Shown here piece after piece: positions 32,995 to 41,138 of a stretch of DNA of 42,941 nucleotides. Each line of letters starts with the position of its first letter. Position 1 is the first letter of the stretch. The notes beneath the pieces were generated by a model. That model was given only the letters and a program-made list of their open reading frames with translations, was not told the origin of the DNA and made no database searches. Made by a program: the position numbers and the translations under genes. Location: contig JAEEHU010000018.1 of the NCBI GenBank assembly GCA_016280975.1, forward strand, positions 1 through 42,941, in the 5' to 3' direction. This DNA comes from Acholeplasmatales bacterium. GTDB taxonomy: Bacteria > Bacillota_I > Bacilli_A > Acholeplasmatales > Anaeroplasmataceae.

Positions 32995-33492
32995 ATGAAA
33001 ACATTTTTAAAATTTTCAGGAATTTTTGCATTAATCGTAGCAGTAGTAGCATTTATTCTAGTAATGGCTACACCAGCAATTTCTATCCATGTAATCGGAA
33101 ACACTTATACTAATATCGCAGGTACATCTGTGTTATTTGGTGAATCTGCTTTAGGAATCCAAGTATGGAAACCATCACCATTATCATTAATCGCATGGAT
33201 TTTATTAATCGTTGCACTATTATTATTAGTATTTGGTGCTTTACTTCCTTTCTTAAAGGTAAAGTCATTAAATAAGTTCGCAGGATTATTAAACATTATC
33301 GCTGTTGTTGCTTTAGTTGTTGCAGGTATATTCATTTTCATTACAGTTCCAGCTTTCTACGGAGCACAAGGATCAGATGTAAATGCTAATGCAGCATTAA
33401 GTGCTGGTTGGGTAATTGGAGGAATTCTTTCAATCGCAGCTGGTGTTTTAGCGGTAGCTCCCGCATTTGCAGATTTCATTTCTAAAAAGTAA
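32995..33492 (+). CDS. four-helix membrane protein, unknown
   Basis: A 165-aa protein with helices at about 8-27, 64-90, 98-120 and 136-158. The first extracytoplasmic loop (~28-60) lacks Cys. The small-residue-rich helices give a claudin-like layout without known function. It is a single-gene unit with a strong SD and a terminator, so it may be well expressed. Confidence 0.7.
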   Translation: MKTFLKFSGIFALIVAVVAFILVMATPAISIHVIGNTYTNIAGTSVLFGESALGIQVWKPSPLSLIAWILLIVALLLLVFGALLPFLKVKSLNKFAGLLNIIAVVALVVAGIFIFITVPAFYGAQGSDVNANAALSAGWVIGGILSIAAGVLAVAPAFADFISKK

Positions 33493-33510
33493 TTATTATT
33501 AATAACAATA

Positions 33511-33543
33511 AAAAAGGAGATTAAGAATTCTTAATCTCTTTTT
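33511..33543. terminator. bidirectional terminator
   Basis: A perfect 11-bp inverted repeat, GAGATTAAGAA/TTCTTAATCTC (33517-33538), with A and T runs on either side. Confidence 0.85.
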
Positions 33544-34363
33544 CGTATTTTAATTTGTAATAAATATATTCATTTAATATATCATCAAATTGCTTATATT
33601 TATATATTCTATGCATTTCGTAGATTCTCCATTGCTTAATATTTCTAGCCTTTGGATAAGGAAGAAGAAATAATCTTTTAGCAAAGTGTCTTACTACAGT
33701 ATTTTTTCTTAAATGCTTTTGGTCATTAAATTTTTGATTTATTAACTTAAATTTAGTTGTTGATCTAATTAATGCACTTTGATCTGCAAAAGGAAGATGC
33801 TTTTTTCTTATTAAGGCTCTAGCCTTAGTTAAAATGCCAGTTTTCTTACATTCTGCCATATTAAATAGAAGTACACCTGCATTAATATATCTTGGATTTA
33901 ATAGAAGCTTTCCATAATGATCATTTGCTGCTAAATATTCATATCCTTCTACATCTAAATTATATAATTCCTCGATATCTCTATTAAACATAGTATCACA
34001 ATCAAGATATAATAATTTATCATTTGGCATTCCAGGGATAATATCAGCTAGTAGTCTTAATAATGTATATGGACTACAATAGCAGCCTTCATTAGGTGAG
34101 CCCTTAAATTCCTTATTATAATATTCTGTTACATCAATTTTAGTGACAGAATTTTTTTCATTATATTTCTTAACAATACCATCTAAATATTCAATTTCAG
34201 AATCACTAATTGGTGTATATTCCTTCTTTAAGAAAGAAACATCCATTGTATAAACATAAAAATTAAAATAATCCTTAGTTTGTGTTCTTTTTAGTATTGA
34301 TAATATTCCAGTTAGTACGCCATCAAAAACATAGCTATTACCACTATATAAAACATTTATCAT
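33521..34363 (-). CDS. glycosyltransferase family 8
   Basis: A 280-aa GT-A fold transferase. The family DxD metal motif is D121-C-D123 in LLYLDCDTMFNRD, followed by NAGVLLFNMAE and a DQSAL segment. Such enzymes add galactose or glucose from a UDP-sugar to lipopolysaccharide, glycolipid or teichoic acid. The C-terminal ~70 residues are basic and aromatic, which suggests membrane attachment. It lies 3 nt after the PlsC-like gene on the minus strand, so a glycolipid or lipid-linked acceptor is plausible. Confidence 0.88.
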   Translation of the reverse strand: MINVLYSGNSYVFDGVLTGILSILKRTQTKDYFNFYVYTMDVSFLKKEYTPISDSEIEYLDGIVKKYNEKNSVTKIDVTEYYNKEFKGSPNEGCYCSPYTLLRLLADIIPGMPNDKLLYLDCDTMFNRDIEELYNLDVEGYEYLAANDHYGKLLLNPRYINAGVLLFNMAECKKTGILTKARALIRKKHLPFADQSALIRSTTKFKLINQKFNDQKHLRKNTVVRHFAKRLFLLPYPKARNIKQWRIYEMHRIYKYKQFDDILNEYIYYKLKYEKEIKNS

Positions 34364-34366
34364 AAT

Positions 34367-35125
34367 TTAATCCTTCTTTATATATTTGATTATTTCTACT
34401 GTGTTTAATTTGCTACGCTCTACCATAGCATTATATACTTCATCTCTTAATTTCTTTCTTGCATCCTTTTTAGGCAAATTCATATCTGGATAAAAAGGAC
34501 CATCTATATATGTTTCAGAAATGATTTTATTCTTTTTCTTATGATATATAGTAGTAGAAGAAAATACAGGCTTATTATATTCAATAGGATATCTAAAAGA
34601 TGCATCCTTAAAATTTCTAATATATGTTGAATAAGGCCAAATATGTGCCTCAGGGTATATTGCAATTGCATGCTTTTTTTCTATATGGTATTTAATACAT
34701 TTAGTGAAATTTCTTAAAGCTCCATTTGTATCAGGAAGCGGAATAGCTCCAAGTGATCTTGCAACTAAGCCTATATGAGGAATACTTACATTATTAGCAT
34801 TAGTAATAATATAGGCATCCTTAAAGCCTGAAATCATAGTTGGCATAACTGCATCAATAATATGATGAGTATGATTACCATATATGAAATAAGAACCTTT
34901 AATTTTTTTCATACATTTTTTATTTCTTATTTTATGTCTAAACTTAAAAAACAAATATAAATGTGCAATTGGATTAGCGATTATTCTATACCAAAATATA
35001 TGAGTTAATTTTCTAAGTGGATTTTTAAAATAATATTTATAATTATCATCAATTACTCTTGGAGTAATATCATCACCAGAAAATTCATCATTTAATTCAT
35101 CGCTATAATAAACAATTTTTTCCAT
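34367..35125 (-). CDS. PlsC-like lysophospholipid acyltransferase family protein
   Basis: A 252-aa protein related to 1-acyl-glycerol-3-phosphate acyltransferases. Motif I is GNHTHHIIDAVMP (83-95), with one residue more between H85 and D91 than the canonical NHx4D. YPEAHIWPY takes the place of the usual FPEGTR block. A hydrophobic segment lies near 44-62. Because both motifs deviate, the acceptor could differ from lysophosphatidic acid. It is cotranscribed with the GT8 gene. Confidence 0.75.
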   Translation of the reverse strand: MEKIVYYSDELNDEFSGDDITPRVIDDNYKYYFKNPLRKLTHIFWYRIIANPIAHLYLFFKFRHKIRNKKCMKKIKGSYFIYGNHTHHIIDAVMPTMISGFKDAYIITNANNVSIPHIGLVARSLGAIPLPDTNGALRNFTKCIKYHIEKKHAIAIYPEAHIWPYSTYIRNFKDASFRYPIEYNKPVFSSTTIYHKKKNKIISETYIDGPFYPDMNLPKKDARKKLRDEVYNAMVERSKLNTVEIIKYIKKD

Positions 35126-35140
35126 ATAATATACCCTAAT

Positions 35141-35169
35141 AAAAGATAAAAACTAGAATGAACTAGCTT
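35141..35169 (-). terminator. weak terminator after the diacylglycerol kinase gene
   Basis: On the minus strand a 7-bp stem (35163-35169 with 35150-35156, one G-T pair) is followed by TTTTTATCTTTT. It overlaps the DagK stop codon and may only partly stop transcription into the PlsC-like gene. Confidence 0.55.
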
Positions 35170-36017
35170 TTATCCTTTAAATATCTTTTATCACATACAA
35201 ATTCTAATGCTCTTACTTTGGTGATGTTAACAGTATTTGTAAGCTGATTATATTCACCATCAGTATTGAATGAATCAAAACTTGTTTCGATTTTTAAACT
35301 ATCACATTTTTCATGATGTGACGCTTTATTAAATACGAAGAATAATAGAAGTGCAAAAGCAGTAGTGACTCTTGTACCTCTAAACAATACTAAATCTAAA
35401 TCTTTATTCTTTTTAATGCTATATCCAGCAATATGATTAGAATTAGTAACAATTACTAATGAGTATTTACCCTCAATAGTTTTATCATTTACAGTAATTT
35501 TGACATGCTTATGTCTAAATTTAAATAATTCAACAAGTCCTCTTAAATAATATCCAAAGGGACCAAATAATCTTTTTGATTTTGATTTATAGCTAATTGA
35601 TGATAAAAATCCAATAGCAAAAGCATATGAAAAATATGAATCATTAGCTTTATAAATATCATGTGTTTTTGTTTCAAATTTAAGAAGTGCTTCAACAGCC
35701 TTCTTATATCTTTTTTTAACACCAAGATTATGAATCATGTCATTAACAGTACCAAGTGGAATGATTCCTATTTTAGTTGGGAATCTTGACTCAATTACTC
35801 CTGATACGACCTCGTTAACTGTACCATCACCACCACAGGCAACTATTAAATCATATTGAGTATCTAAGCTTTTAATATATTCAGTTATTGCCTTTGGGCC
35901 AGTTGATTTATATTCATCAACCTCAAATTTTTTTGAAAGTGCAGTTTTAGCGTAATCTAAAATCTTTTTTCTTTTTTTCTTTCCGCTATTTGGGTTATAG
36001 CAAAGTAGACAGTTCAT
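35163..36017 (-). CDS. diacylglycerol/lipid kinase family protein (DagK/YegS type)
   Basis: Phosphorylates diacylglycerol or a related lipid with ATP. From the ATG at 36015-36017 it has 284 aa. The N-terminal NPNSGK and the ATP motif CGGDGTVNEV (G62-G63-D64-G65) are intact, followed by PLGTVNDM, where GTxNDFA is usual. This start lies 2 nt after the ktrA stop. A longer frame would overlap ktrA and lacks homology. It sits between potassium uptake genes and an acyltransferase plus GT8, suggesting phosphatidic acid or glycolipid metabolism. Confidence 0.85.
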   Translation of the reverse strand: MNCLLCYNPNSGKKKRKKILDYAKTALSKKFEVDEYKSTGPKAITEYIKSLDTQYDLIVACGGDGTVNEVVSGVIESRFPTKIGIIPLGTVNDMIHNLGVKKRYKKAVEALLKFETKTHDIYKANDSYFSYAFAIGFLSSISYKSKSKRLFGPFGYYLRGLVELFKFRHKHVKITVNDKTIEGKYSLVIVTNSNHIAGYSIKKNKDLDLVLFRGTRVTTAFALLLFFVFNKASHHEKCDSLKIETSFDSFNTDGEYNQLTNTVNITKVRALEFVCDKRYLKDKS

Positions 36018-36019
36018 AA

Positions 36020-36679
36020 TTATTTTCCATTTAAGAACGCATCGAATTTTGTAATACTCTTTTTGTCGCCGCACACAACAGCAATTTCATTTTTCATAAG
36101 CTTATCAGTACCACGAGGGATATAGAAGTCGCCATTAGGCTTAATAATACCAACGATATTGACACCGAAATTATTACGAATATCTAGTTCAATAAGGTTT
36201 TTATCAATAGTTTCACCAACTGTAACCTTAACAAGGGCGAAATTATTAGTAACCTCATAGTAATCTAAGATAGAATCACTTGTTATTTGGTTTGCAAGTG
36301 AAATAGCAGAAGCCTCTTCTGGAATAATTACATCATCGGCACCTAATAATTTATAAACTTCCTCATGAGCTTCGGTATCAGCTCTTACGGTAATCTTTTT
36401 AACACCTAATTTCTTAAGGTTAATTAATGTTAAAATTGAAGCTTGTAAGCTATTACCGATAGCAACAACAGCGTGGTCAATAGAAGATGCACCAAGCTCA
36501 GCTAAAACTGATTCCTTAGAAGCATCAGCTATAACACAGTGAGGAACAAATTTTGAAATTTGAGTAACCATTTCTTCATCGATATCAACTGCTAAAACAT
36601 CACAGTTCATTTCAACTAATGTTTTTGCAATATTTGATCCGAATCTTCCTAATCCTATAACAATAAAACTCTTTTTCAT
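36020..36679 (-). CDS. ktrA: potassium uptake regulatory subunit KtrA
   Basis: Cytoplasmic RCK protein that gates the KtrB channel. It has 219 aa. The RCK_N Rossmann motif is GLGRFG (G9, G11, G14), with an acidic residue after the second strand (VDIDEE). The RCK_C domain is at ~135-219 and could bind c-di-AMP as in B. subtilis KtrA (inference). It overlaps ktrB by 4 nt. Confidence 0.92.
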   Translation of the reverse strand: MKKSFIVIGLGRFGSNIAKTLVEMNCDVLAVDIDEEMVTQISKFVPHCVIADASKESVLAELGASSIDHAVVAIGNSLQASILTLINLKKLGVKKITVRADTEAHEEVYKLLGADDVIIPEEASAISLANQITSDSILDYYEVTNNFALVKVTVGETIDKNLIELDIRNNFGVNIVGIIKPNGDFYIPRGTDKLMKNEIAVVCGDKKSITKFDAFLNGK

Positions 36680-38007
36680 CCTATAATCACATTCTCCTCT
36701 ACATATTGAATGCTTTCCTTTGAAGCATTCATCCAGTTTTTATTTACAACACCAATAACTGTTAATGGTCCTAATCTACCAAATAGCATTAAGAAACAGA
36801 TTATTAATCTATTAGCTGTATTAAGCTGATTAGTTATACCCATTGAAAGTCCAGTCGTTGAGAATCCTGATGTAACCTCAAATAATACTTCATCGATTCT
36901 AAATTCAGGTTGAATAATTGATACTAGGAATGTACCTATTATTACAATCATAACGGCAAATGATATTAATACGAATGCCTTGAACAAATTAGAATCAGAT
37001 ATTTTTCTATGGAATGCTCTAGCTTTTTTACCTCTTGCAAAATATATAATTGCAATAATAACAACAGCTAAAGAAGTAGTCTTAACACCACCACCAGTTG
37101 AACATGGAGATGCACCAATGAACATAAGTACTAAGCATATTACATAAGCTGCAGGATGATCTTTTAATTGCGACATATTATATGTTGAAAATCCTGCGGT
37201 TCTACATGTTACTGATGTGAAGAAGGCTTGAAGGAATGAGAATCCACCAGCTTCCTCATTGAAATTAACAGCCTTAAGTAGGAATCCTCCACCAATTACT
37301 AAAACTCCTGTAATAGTTAAAGTAATTTTTGTATGTAAGGATAACTTAGACCATCTTTTATTTCTAAATATATCATCAATGACAACAAATCCTATACCAC
37401 CAAGTATTATCATCGACATAGTTGTTAAATTTAAAATTAAATCATCTTTAAATGGAATCATAGAGTCTGCACCAAATATATCAAATCCAGCATTGTTAAA
37501 TGCAGAAGCTGAATGGAATAGTGCAACTCCAAGTGCATCCCAGAAATTATAACCATATGTCAATGTAAGTGGGAAAATATTTATAATTGCACCAATTAAT
37601 TGAACTGATGCTGAAATTAAAACAATTCTTTTTACTAATGAAATAATTCCCTTAACAGAAGATTGGTTTAGCGATTCCTTTAATAAGAATCTATTACTAA
37701 CACCAATTTTGGCACCTAAAACTGTGAAGAAGAATACGGCAATTGTGATAAATGATAAACCACCGACCTCCATTAATAGTGCCATAACAATTTTACCGTA
37801 AATTGAAAATTGTACTGCGACATTTTGTACAGAAAGACCAGTTACACAAACAGCACTTGTTGCCATAAACAATGAGTCAACAAAGCCGATTGATTCTCCG
37901 CTTACTGTAGCCCAAGGTAATATTAATAAAATAGTACCAACAGTTATAACTCCTAAAAATGAAAGAATAATTATCATATATGGGTGTATATTACGTCTAC
38001 CCTTCAT
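36676..38007 (-). CDS. ktrB: potassium channel subunit KtrB (Trk family)
   Basis: A 443-aa membrane subunit of the Ktr K+ uptake system with four M1-P-M2 repeats. Selectivity-filter regions can be seen at SAVCVTGLS near 47-55, SAFNNAGF near 168-175, CRTAGFST near 270-277 and SGFSTTGLS near 385-393, each with the invariant Gly. GAGGTG precedes the ATG. Expression starts at the promoter at 38040-38068. Confidence 0.93.
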   Translation of the reverse strand: MKGRRNIHPYMIIILSFLGVITVGTILLILPWATVSGESIGFVDSLFMATSAVCVTGLSVQNVAVQFSIYGKIVMALLMEVGGLSFITIAVFFFTVLGAKIGVSNRFLLKESLNQSSVKGIISLVKRIVLISASVQLIGAIINIFPLTLTYGYNFWDALGVALFHSASAFNNAGFDIFGADSMIPFKDDLILNLTTMSMIILGGIGFVVIDDIFRNKRWSKLSLHTKITLTITGVLVIGGGFLLKAVNFNEEAGGFSFLQAFFTSVTCRTAGFSTYNMSQLKDHPAAYVICLVLMFIGASPCSTGGGVKTTSLAVVIIAIIYFARGKKARAFHRKISDSNLFKAFVLISFAVMIVIIGTFLVSIIQPEFRIDEVLFEVTSGFSTTGLSMGITNQLNTANRLIICFLMLFGRLGPLTVIGVVNKNWMNASKESIQYVEENVIIG

Positions 38008-38035
38008 GATATCACCTCTTATTTTTTATTACATA

Positions 38036-38056
38036 ATGAATTATACTATAATTCAT
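38036..38056. repeat. 21-bp perfect palindrome over the ktrB -10 box
   Basis: ATGAATTATA, one C, TATAATTCAT. The left half contains the complement of the ktrB TATAAT (38040-38045). It is an operator candidate, or a symmetrical promoter. Confidence 0.5.
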
Positions 38057-38068
38057 ACCTTATAACAA
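38040..38068 (-). promoter_or_regulatory. ktrBA promoter
   Basis: Minus strand TTGTTA (38068-38063), 17 bp, TATAAT (38045-38040). No ydaO-type c-di-AMP riboswitch would fit in the short leader. Confidence 0.6.
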
Positions 38069-38100
38069 GAAAAATTGAATAATAGATAATATTATTATCT

Positions 38101-38136
38101 ATTAAAAAATTAAAAGTTCAAGACTAATCTTGAACT
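38101..38136 (-). terminator. terminator of the GltD-like gene
   Basis: AGTTCAAGA/TCTTGAACT (38115-38123 and 38128-38136) overlaps the stop codon. The minus strand continues with a TTTAATTTTTT tract. Confidence 0.8.
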
Positions 38137-39380
38137 ATAATTCCGTGCTTTTTCTTAACGTATCTATCGATTTCTTCAGCGGCAAGTTTTGTTGCAGCTA
38201 CGGCCTCAACAACTGTTTTTGCTCCAGAAACTACATCGCCAGCAGCATATACACCCTCACGTGTTGTAGCACCAGTTTCATTTGCTGCAATTAAGCCACG
38301 CTTATTAGTATCTATTTGCTTACTATTATTAACGATATTTGATAATGGTCCTTGACCTACAGCAATAATAACTGAAGAAGAAGGAATCTTATATGGATGC
38401 TCTGAATCATTCTTGTATTCAATAGTTCCATCCTCTTTTTCAATCTTTAATACTGGCTCAACAATAATACCATCTTGCTCTATTTTGATTGTATTTAGAT
38501 AGTAGTTCATATGAACACCATCTACCTCAGCAAATCTTAATTCCTCTTCAAGTGCTGTAACATCCTCTCTACCTCTAAAGAAGATAATATCAACTTTAGC
38601 ATTACTCTTACGTAGGATTGTTCTTGCTGCGTCCATCGCAACATTACCAGCACCAATAATTACTACCTTATCGCCTAGGTTATCATATGAATCAGGATTC
38701 TTTAGATAATCTATTGCGAAATGTACATTACCAAGTGATTCTCCAGGAATTCTTAATCTATTTGGATTCCATACACCTGTACCAATGAATATTGCATCAT
38801 ATCCATCTCTAAACATATCATCAATTGTAATTGTTGGTCCAATTAATGTATTTGGTCTAAAAAGAATACCAAGCTCATACATTCTTGCAAGTAGCTTATC
38901 AAGAAGTGATTTAGGTAATCTAAATTCTGGAATACCATATCTTAATACTCCACCAATTTTATCCTTTGAATCAATTATTGTAACCTTATATCCTTTTTTA
39001 GCCATTAATATTGCAAGTGTTAAACCAGCAGGGCCAGCACCAATAATTGCAATCATAAATCCATTTTGTTCAGGCTTTTTTAATTTAGCCTTATCAAGAT
39101 AGAAAGAACTTATATATTGCTCAACCTCATAAAACTTAATTGGATTTCCTTTTTTATTTAACACGCAATGACCATAACAATTCTTTTCATGTGGACAAAT
39201 AAGTGAACATAAAGCAGTTAATGGATTGTTTTCAAATAGCATTTCACCTGCTTCATTCATCTTACCATCTAAAAACATTTGCATTATAGCTGGGATTTCA
39301 GTTTTAACAGGACAACCTTCCTTACAAAGTGGCTTTTTGCACTTCAAACATCGTTGTGCTTCATCGATTATTTCAGCCAT
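38124..39380 (-). CDS. GltD-like NAD(P)-dependent oxidoreductase (glutamate synthase small-subunit family)
   Basis: A 418-aa FAD/iron-sulfur protein. The N-terminal domain has two cysteine clusters (C11, C14, C19, C23 and C58, C62, C68, C72) for [4Fe-4S] centres. Then come GAGPAGL (FAD), the GGVLRYGIPEFRLP motif and the second Rossmann motif GAGNVAMD for NAD(P)H. The end has AAGDVVSGAKTVVEAV. No large glutamate synthase subunit is adjacent, so it could act as an electron-transfer subunit or as an NfnB/SudA-like enzyme. GGAGG precedes the ATG. A minus-strand TATAAT at 39424-39419 is the likely -10. Confidence 0.88.
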   Translation of the reverse strand: MAEIIDEAQRCLKCKKPLCKEGCPVKTEIPAIMQMFLDGKMNEAGEMLFENNPLTALCSLICPHEKNCYGHCVLNKKGNPIKFYEVEQYISSFYLDKAKLKKPEQNGFMIAIIGAGPAGLTLAILMAKKGYKVTIIDSKDKIGGVLRYGIPEFRLPKSLLDKLLARMYELGILFRPNTLIGPTITIDDMFRDGYDAIFIGTGVWNPNRLRIPGESLGNVHFAIDYLKNPDSYDNLGDKVVIIGAGNVAMDAARTILRKSNAKVDIIFFRGREDVTALEEELRFAEVDGVHMNYYLNTIKIEQDGIIVEPVLKIEKEDGTIEYKNDSEHPYKIPSSSVIIAVGQGPLSNIVNNSKQIDTNKRGLIAANETGATTREGVYAAGDVVSGAKTVVEAVAATKLAAEEIDRYVKKKHGIIVQD

Positions 39381-39418
39381 TATTTTTACCTCCTAAAATC
39401 GCTATTTTCTTATCAAAT

Positions 39419-39424
39419 ATTATA
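39419..39424 (-). promoter_or_regulatory. -10 box of the GltD-like gene
   Basis: TATAAT on the minus strand, about 39 bp upstream of the start. No convincing -35. Confidence 0.45.
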
Positions 39425-39461
39425 ACAAAAATTTACATAATTATAAATATTTTTTTTGATT

Positions 39462-39472
39462 TATGCTAAAAT
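39462..39472 (+). promoter_or_regulatory. extended -10 promoter giving a leaderless rluA-family mRNA
   Basis: TATGCTAAAAT, with TAAAAT at 39467-39472. The start site expected 7 nt downstream is 39479, which is the A of the ATG. No SD can fit. Confidence 0.6.
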
Positions 39473-39478
39473 AAAAAT

Positions 39479-40321
39479 ATGAGATTAGAGTTTATATGTG
39501 AAAATGATGAAATCAGAATAACAGAAGAATTAAAAAAACATCTTTCTAAAAGAATGTATCGTCACCTAAAGGGATATAATATTGATATTTATATCAATGG
39601 TGAGAAAAAAGAAACATTCGAGTTTATAAATAAGGGCGATGTAATAACATTTGATTATGATATCGAAAAGGAAGTTGAATGGCCCTTGTATGAATCAAAA
39701 ATTGATGTTCTTTTTGAGTGCGAAAATTACTTGATTGTAAATAAGCCATCAGGTCTTTTAACTATACCTACAAAATGTAATCCAAAGTCACTTTATCAAG
39801 AGATTTTATTCTATTTGAAATCAAAAAATGATAACTCTAATATTTCTATTTTAAATAGACTAGATAAGGATACATCTGGCTTATTAATGGTTGCTAAAAA
39901 CCCTTATTTTACAAATCTGATGAGTCCTATCCATAGTAAAATGGAAAGAAGATATCTTGCACTTTGTCATGGTATTTTTGATGAAAAAGTTGGAAGAATT
40001 GAAAATAAAATAAGAAGATCAGATGATTCAAATAAAAGAATAATTTCTGATGATGGACAAATTGCAATTACAAATTATAAGGTAATAGAAGAATATGATA
40101 ATTTATCTTTAGTTGAATTTATTTTAGAAACAGGAAGAACTCATCAAATAAGACTTCATGCAAGTAGTATAAATCATCCAATTTGTGGAGATGATTTATA
40201 TGGTACATTTGATGAATTTGATAGATTATGCTTACATAGTTATTATATGAAATTTACAGATCCTTTAACTTTAGAGTTAAAAGAGTTTAAAAAGGAGATT
40301 GATTTCTTTGGAAGAACTTGA
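39479..40321 (+). CDS. RluA-family 23S rRNA/tRNA pseudouridine synthase
   Basis: Converts uridine to pseudouridine in structured RNA. The 280-aa protein has an N-terminal S4-like region (~10-60) and the catalytic motif LNRLDKDTSG with Asp129. ETGRTHQIRLH near 220-230 is the conserved C-terminal motif. The exact RNA target (RluC/RluD/TruC-like) cannot be told. The mRNA appears leaderless. The next gene starts inside its 3' end. Confidence 0.92.
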   Translation: MRLEFICENDEIRITEELKKHLSKRMYRHLKGYNIDIYINGEKKETFEFINKGDVITFDYDIEKEVEWPLYESKIDVLFECENYLIVNKPSGLLTIPTKCNPKSLYQEILFYLKSKNDNSNISILNRLDKDTSGLLMVAKNPYFTNLMSPIHSKMERRYLALCHGIFDEKVGRIENKIRRSDDSNKRIISDDGQIAITNYKVIEEYDNLSLVEFILETGRTHQIRLHASSINHPICGDDLYGTFDEFDRLCLHSYYMKFTDPLTLELKEFKKEIDFFGRT

Positions 40322-41087
40322 AGAAGAAAAGAAGAAAAAATATAAAAAATATAGAATAACAATCTCTATTATTTTAATGGCTATTTTAATTGGTGGAATT
40401 GTTGGATTAACTATATGGTTATATCCATATTTTTCAAGAATTCTAACAGACCAAGAGTATAAAGAAATGGTTGTTGAAAAGGTTAGAAGCTTTGGAAATA
40501 TAGGAGCTGTTTTTGCCTTAATTGGAGCTCAAATTATTCAAACAGTTTTAGCTATTATTCCAGTTGGTCCAATCGTAATGGTATCAGGTATTTTATTTAA
40601 TCCTTGGATTGGAGTTTTAATATCACTTATTGGTCAAACAATTGGTTCAATTGTTGTCTATCTATTAGTAAAACTAATAGGTGTTCGATTTGTTGCCTTA
40701 TTTTTTGATCCGGATAGAATTAGAAAAACTAAGATTTTAGAAAGCGAAACAAGAACTGGTGTTATTATGACGGGATACTTTATGATTCCTGCCTTACCAA
40801 AGGATTTAGTATCATTTGCGGCACCATTTACTAATATCAAATTTAGATGGTTTGTTCTAATATCTTTTTTTGCAAGAATACCTCTAACTATAGTATCAGT
40901 AATGATGGGTGAAGCACTTATTACTGGAGATTATTTACTTGCGATAATAATTGCAGTCATATCATCTATTTTGGCATTTTTATGCTTCGTGTTTAATTCT
41001 AAGATTACAAGTTTCTTAGAGAAGATTTCAAAAAAAGAAAAAATAGTTGAAAATGATATGAAAGATAACGAAAATAAAGTTGAATAA
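40308..41087 (+). CDS. TVP38/TMEM64 (DedA-superfamily) membrane protein
   Basis: A 259-aa protein with about six helices and the central VTT-domain features: a re-entrant region near GPIVMVSGILFNPWIGVLIS and the FMIPALPKDLVSFAA segment. Relatives are lipid scramblases or flippases. The start is TTG at 40308, about 10 nt after AAAGGAG (40291-40297). The in-frame TTG at 40299 is too close to this SD. It overlaps the pseudouridine synthase gene by 14 nt. Both termini are highly charged. Confidence 0.85.
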   Translation: MEELEEEKKKKYKKYRITISIILMAILIGGIVGLTIWLYPYFSRILTDQEYKEMVVEKVRSFGNIGAVFALIGAQIIQTVLAIIPVGPIVMVSGILFNPWIGVLISLIGQTIGSIVVYLLVKLIGVRFVALFFDPDRIRKTKILESETRTGVIMTGYFMIPALPKDLVSFAAPFTNIKFRWFVLISFFARIPLTIVSVMMGEALITGDYLLAIIIAVISSILAFLCFVFNSKITSFLEKISKKEKIVENDMKDNENKVE

Positions 41088-41123
41088 AGTGTTTATATTT
41101 GATAAAATATAAATGCTTTTTTT
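41087..41123 (+). terminator. terminator
   Basis: A 14-bp stem (41087-41100 with 41105-41118, two G-T pairs) around GATA, followed by T residues. It overlaps the stop codon of the upstream gene. Confidence 0.8.
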
Positions 41124-41138
41124 GTGGTTGGTGATAGT

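Noticed and set aside
36018-36074. Longer N-terminus of the lipid kinase
   Set aside because: It would overlap ktrA and adds residues without homology. The NPNSGK motif follows normally from the ATG at 36017.
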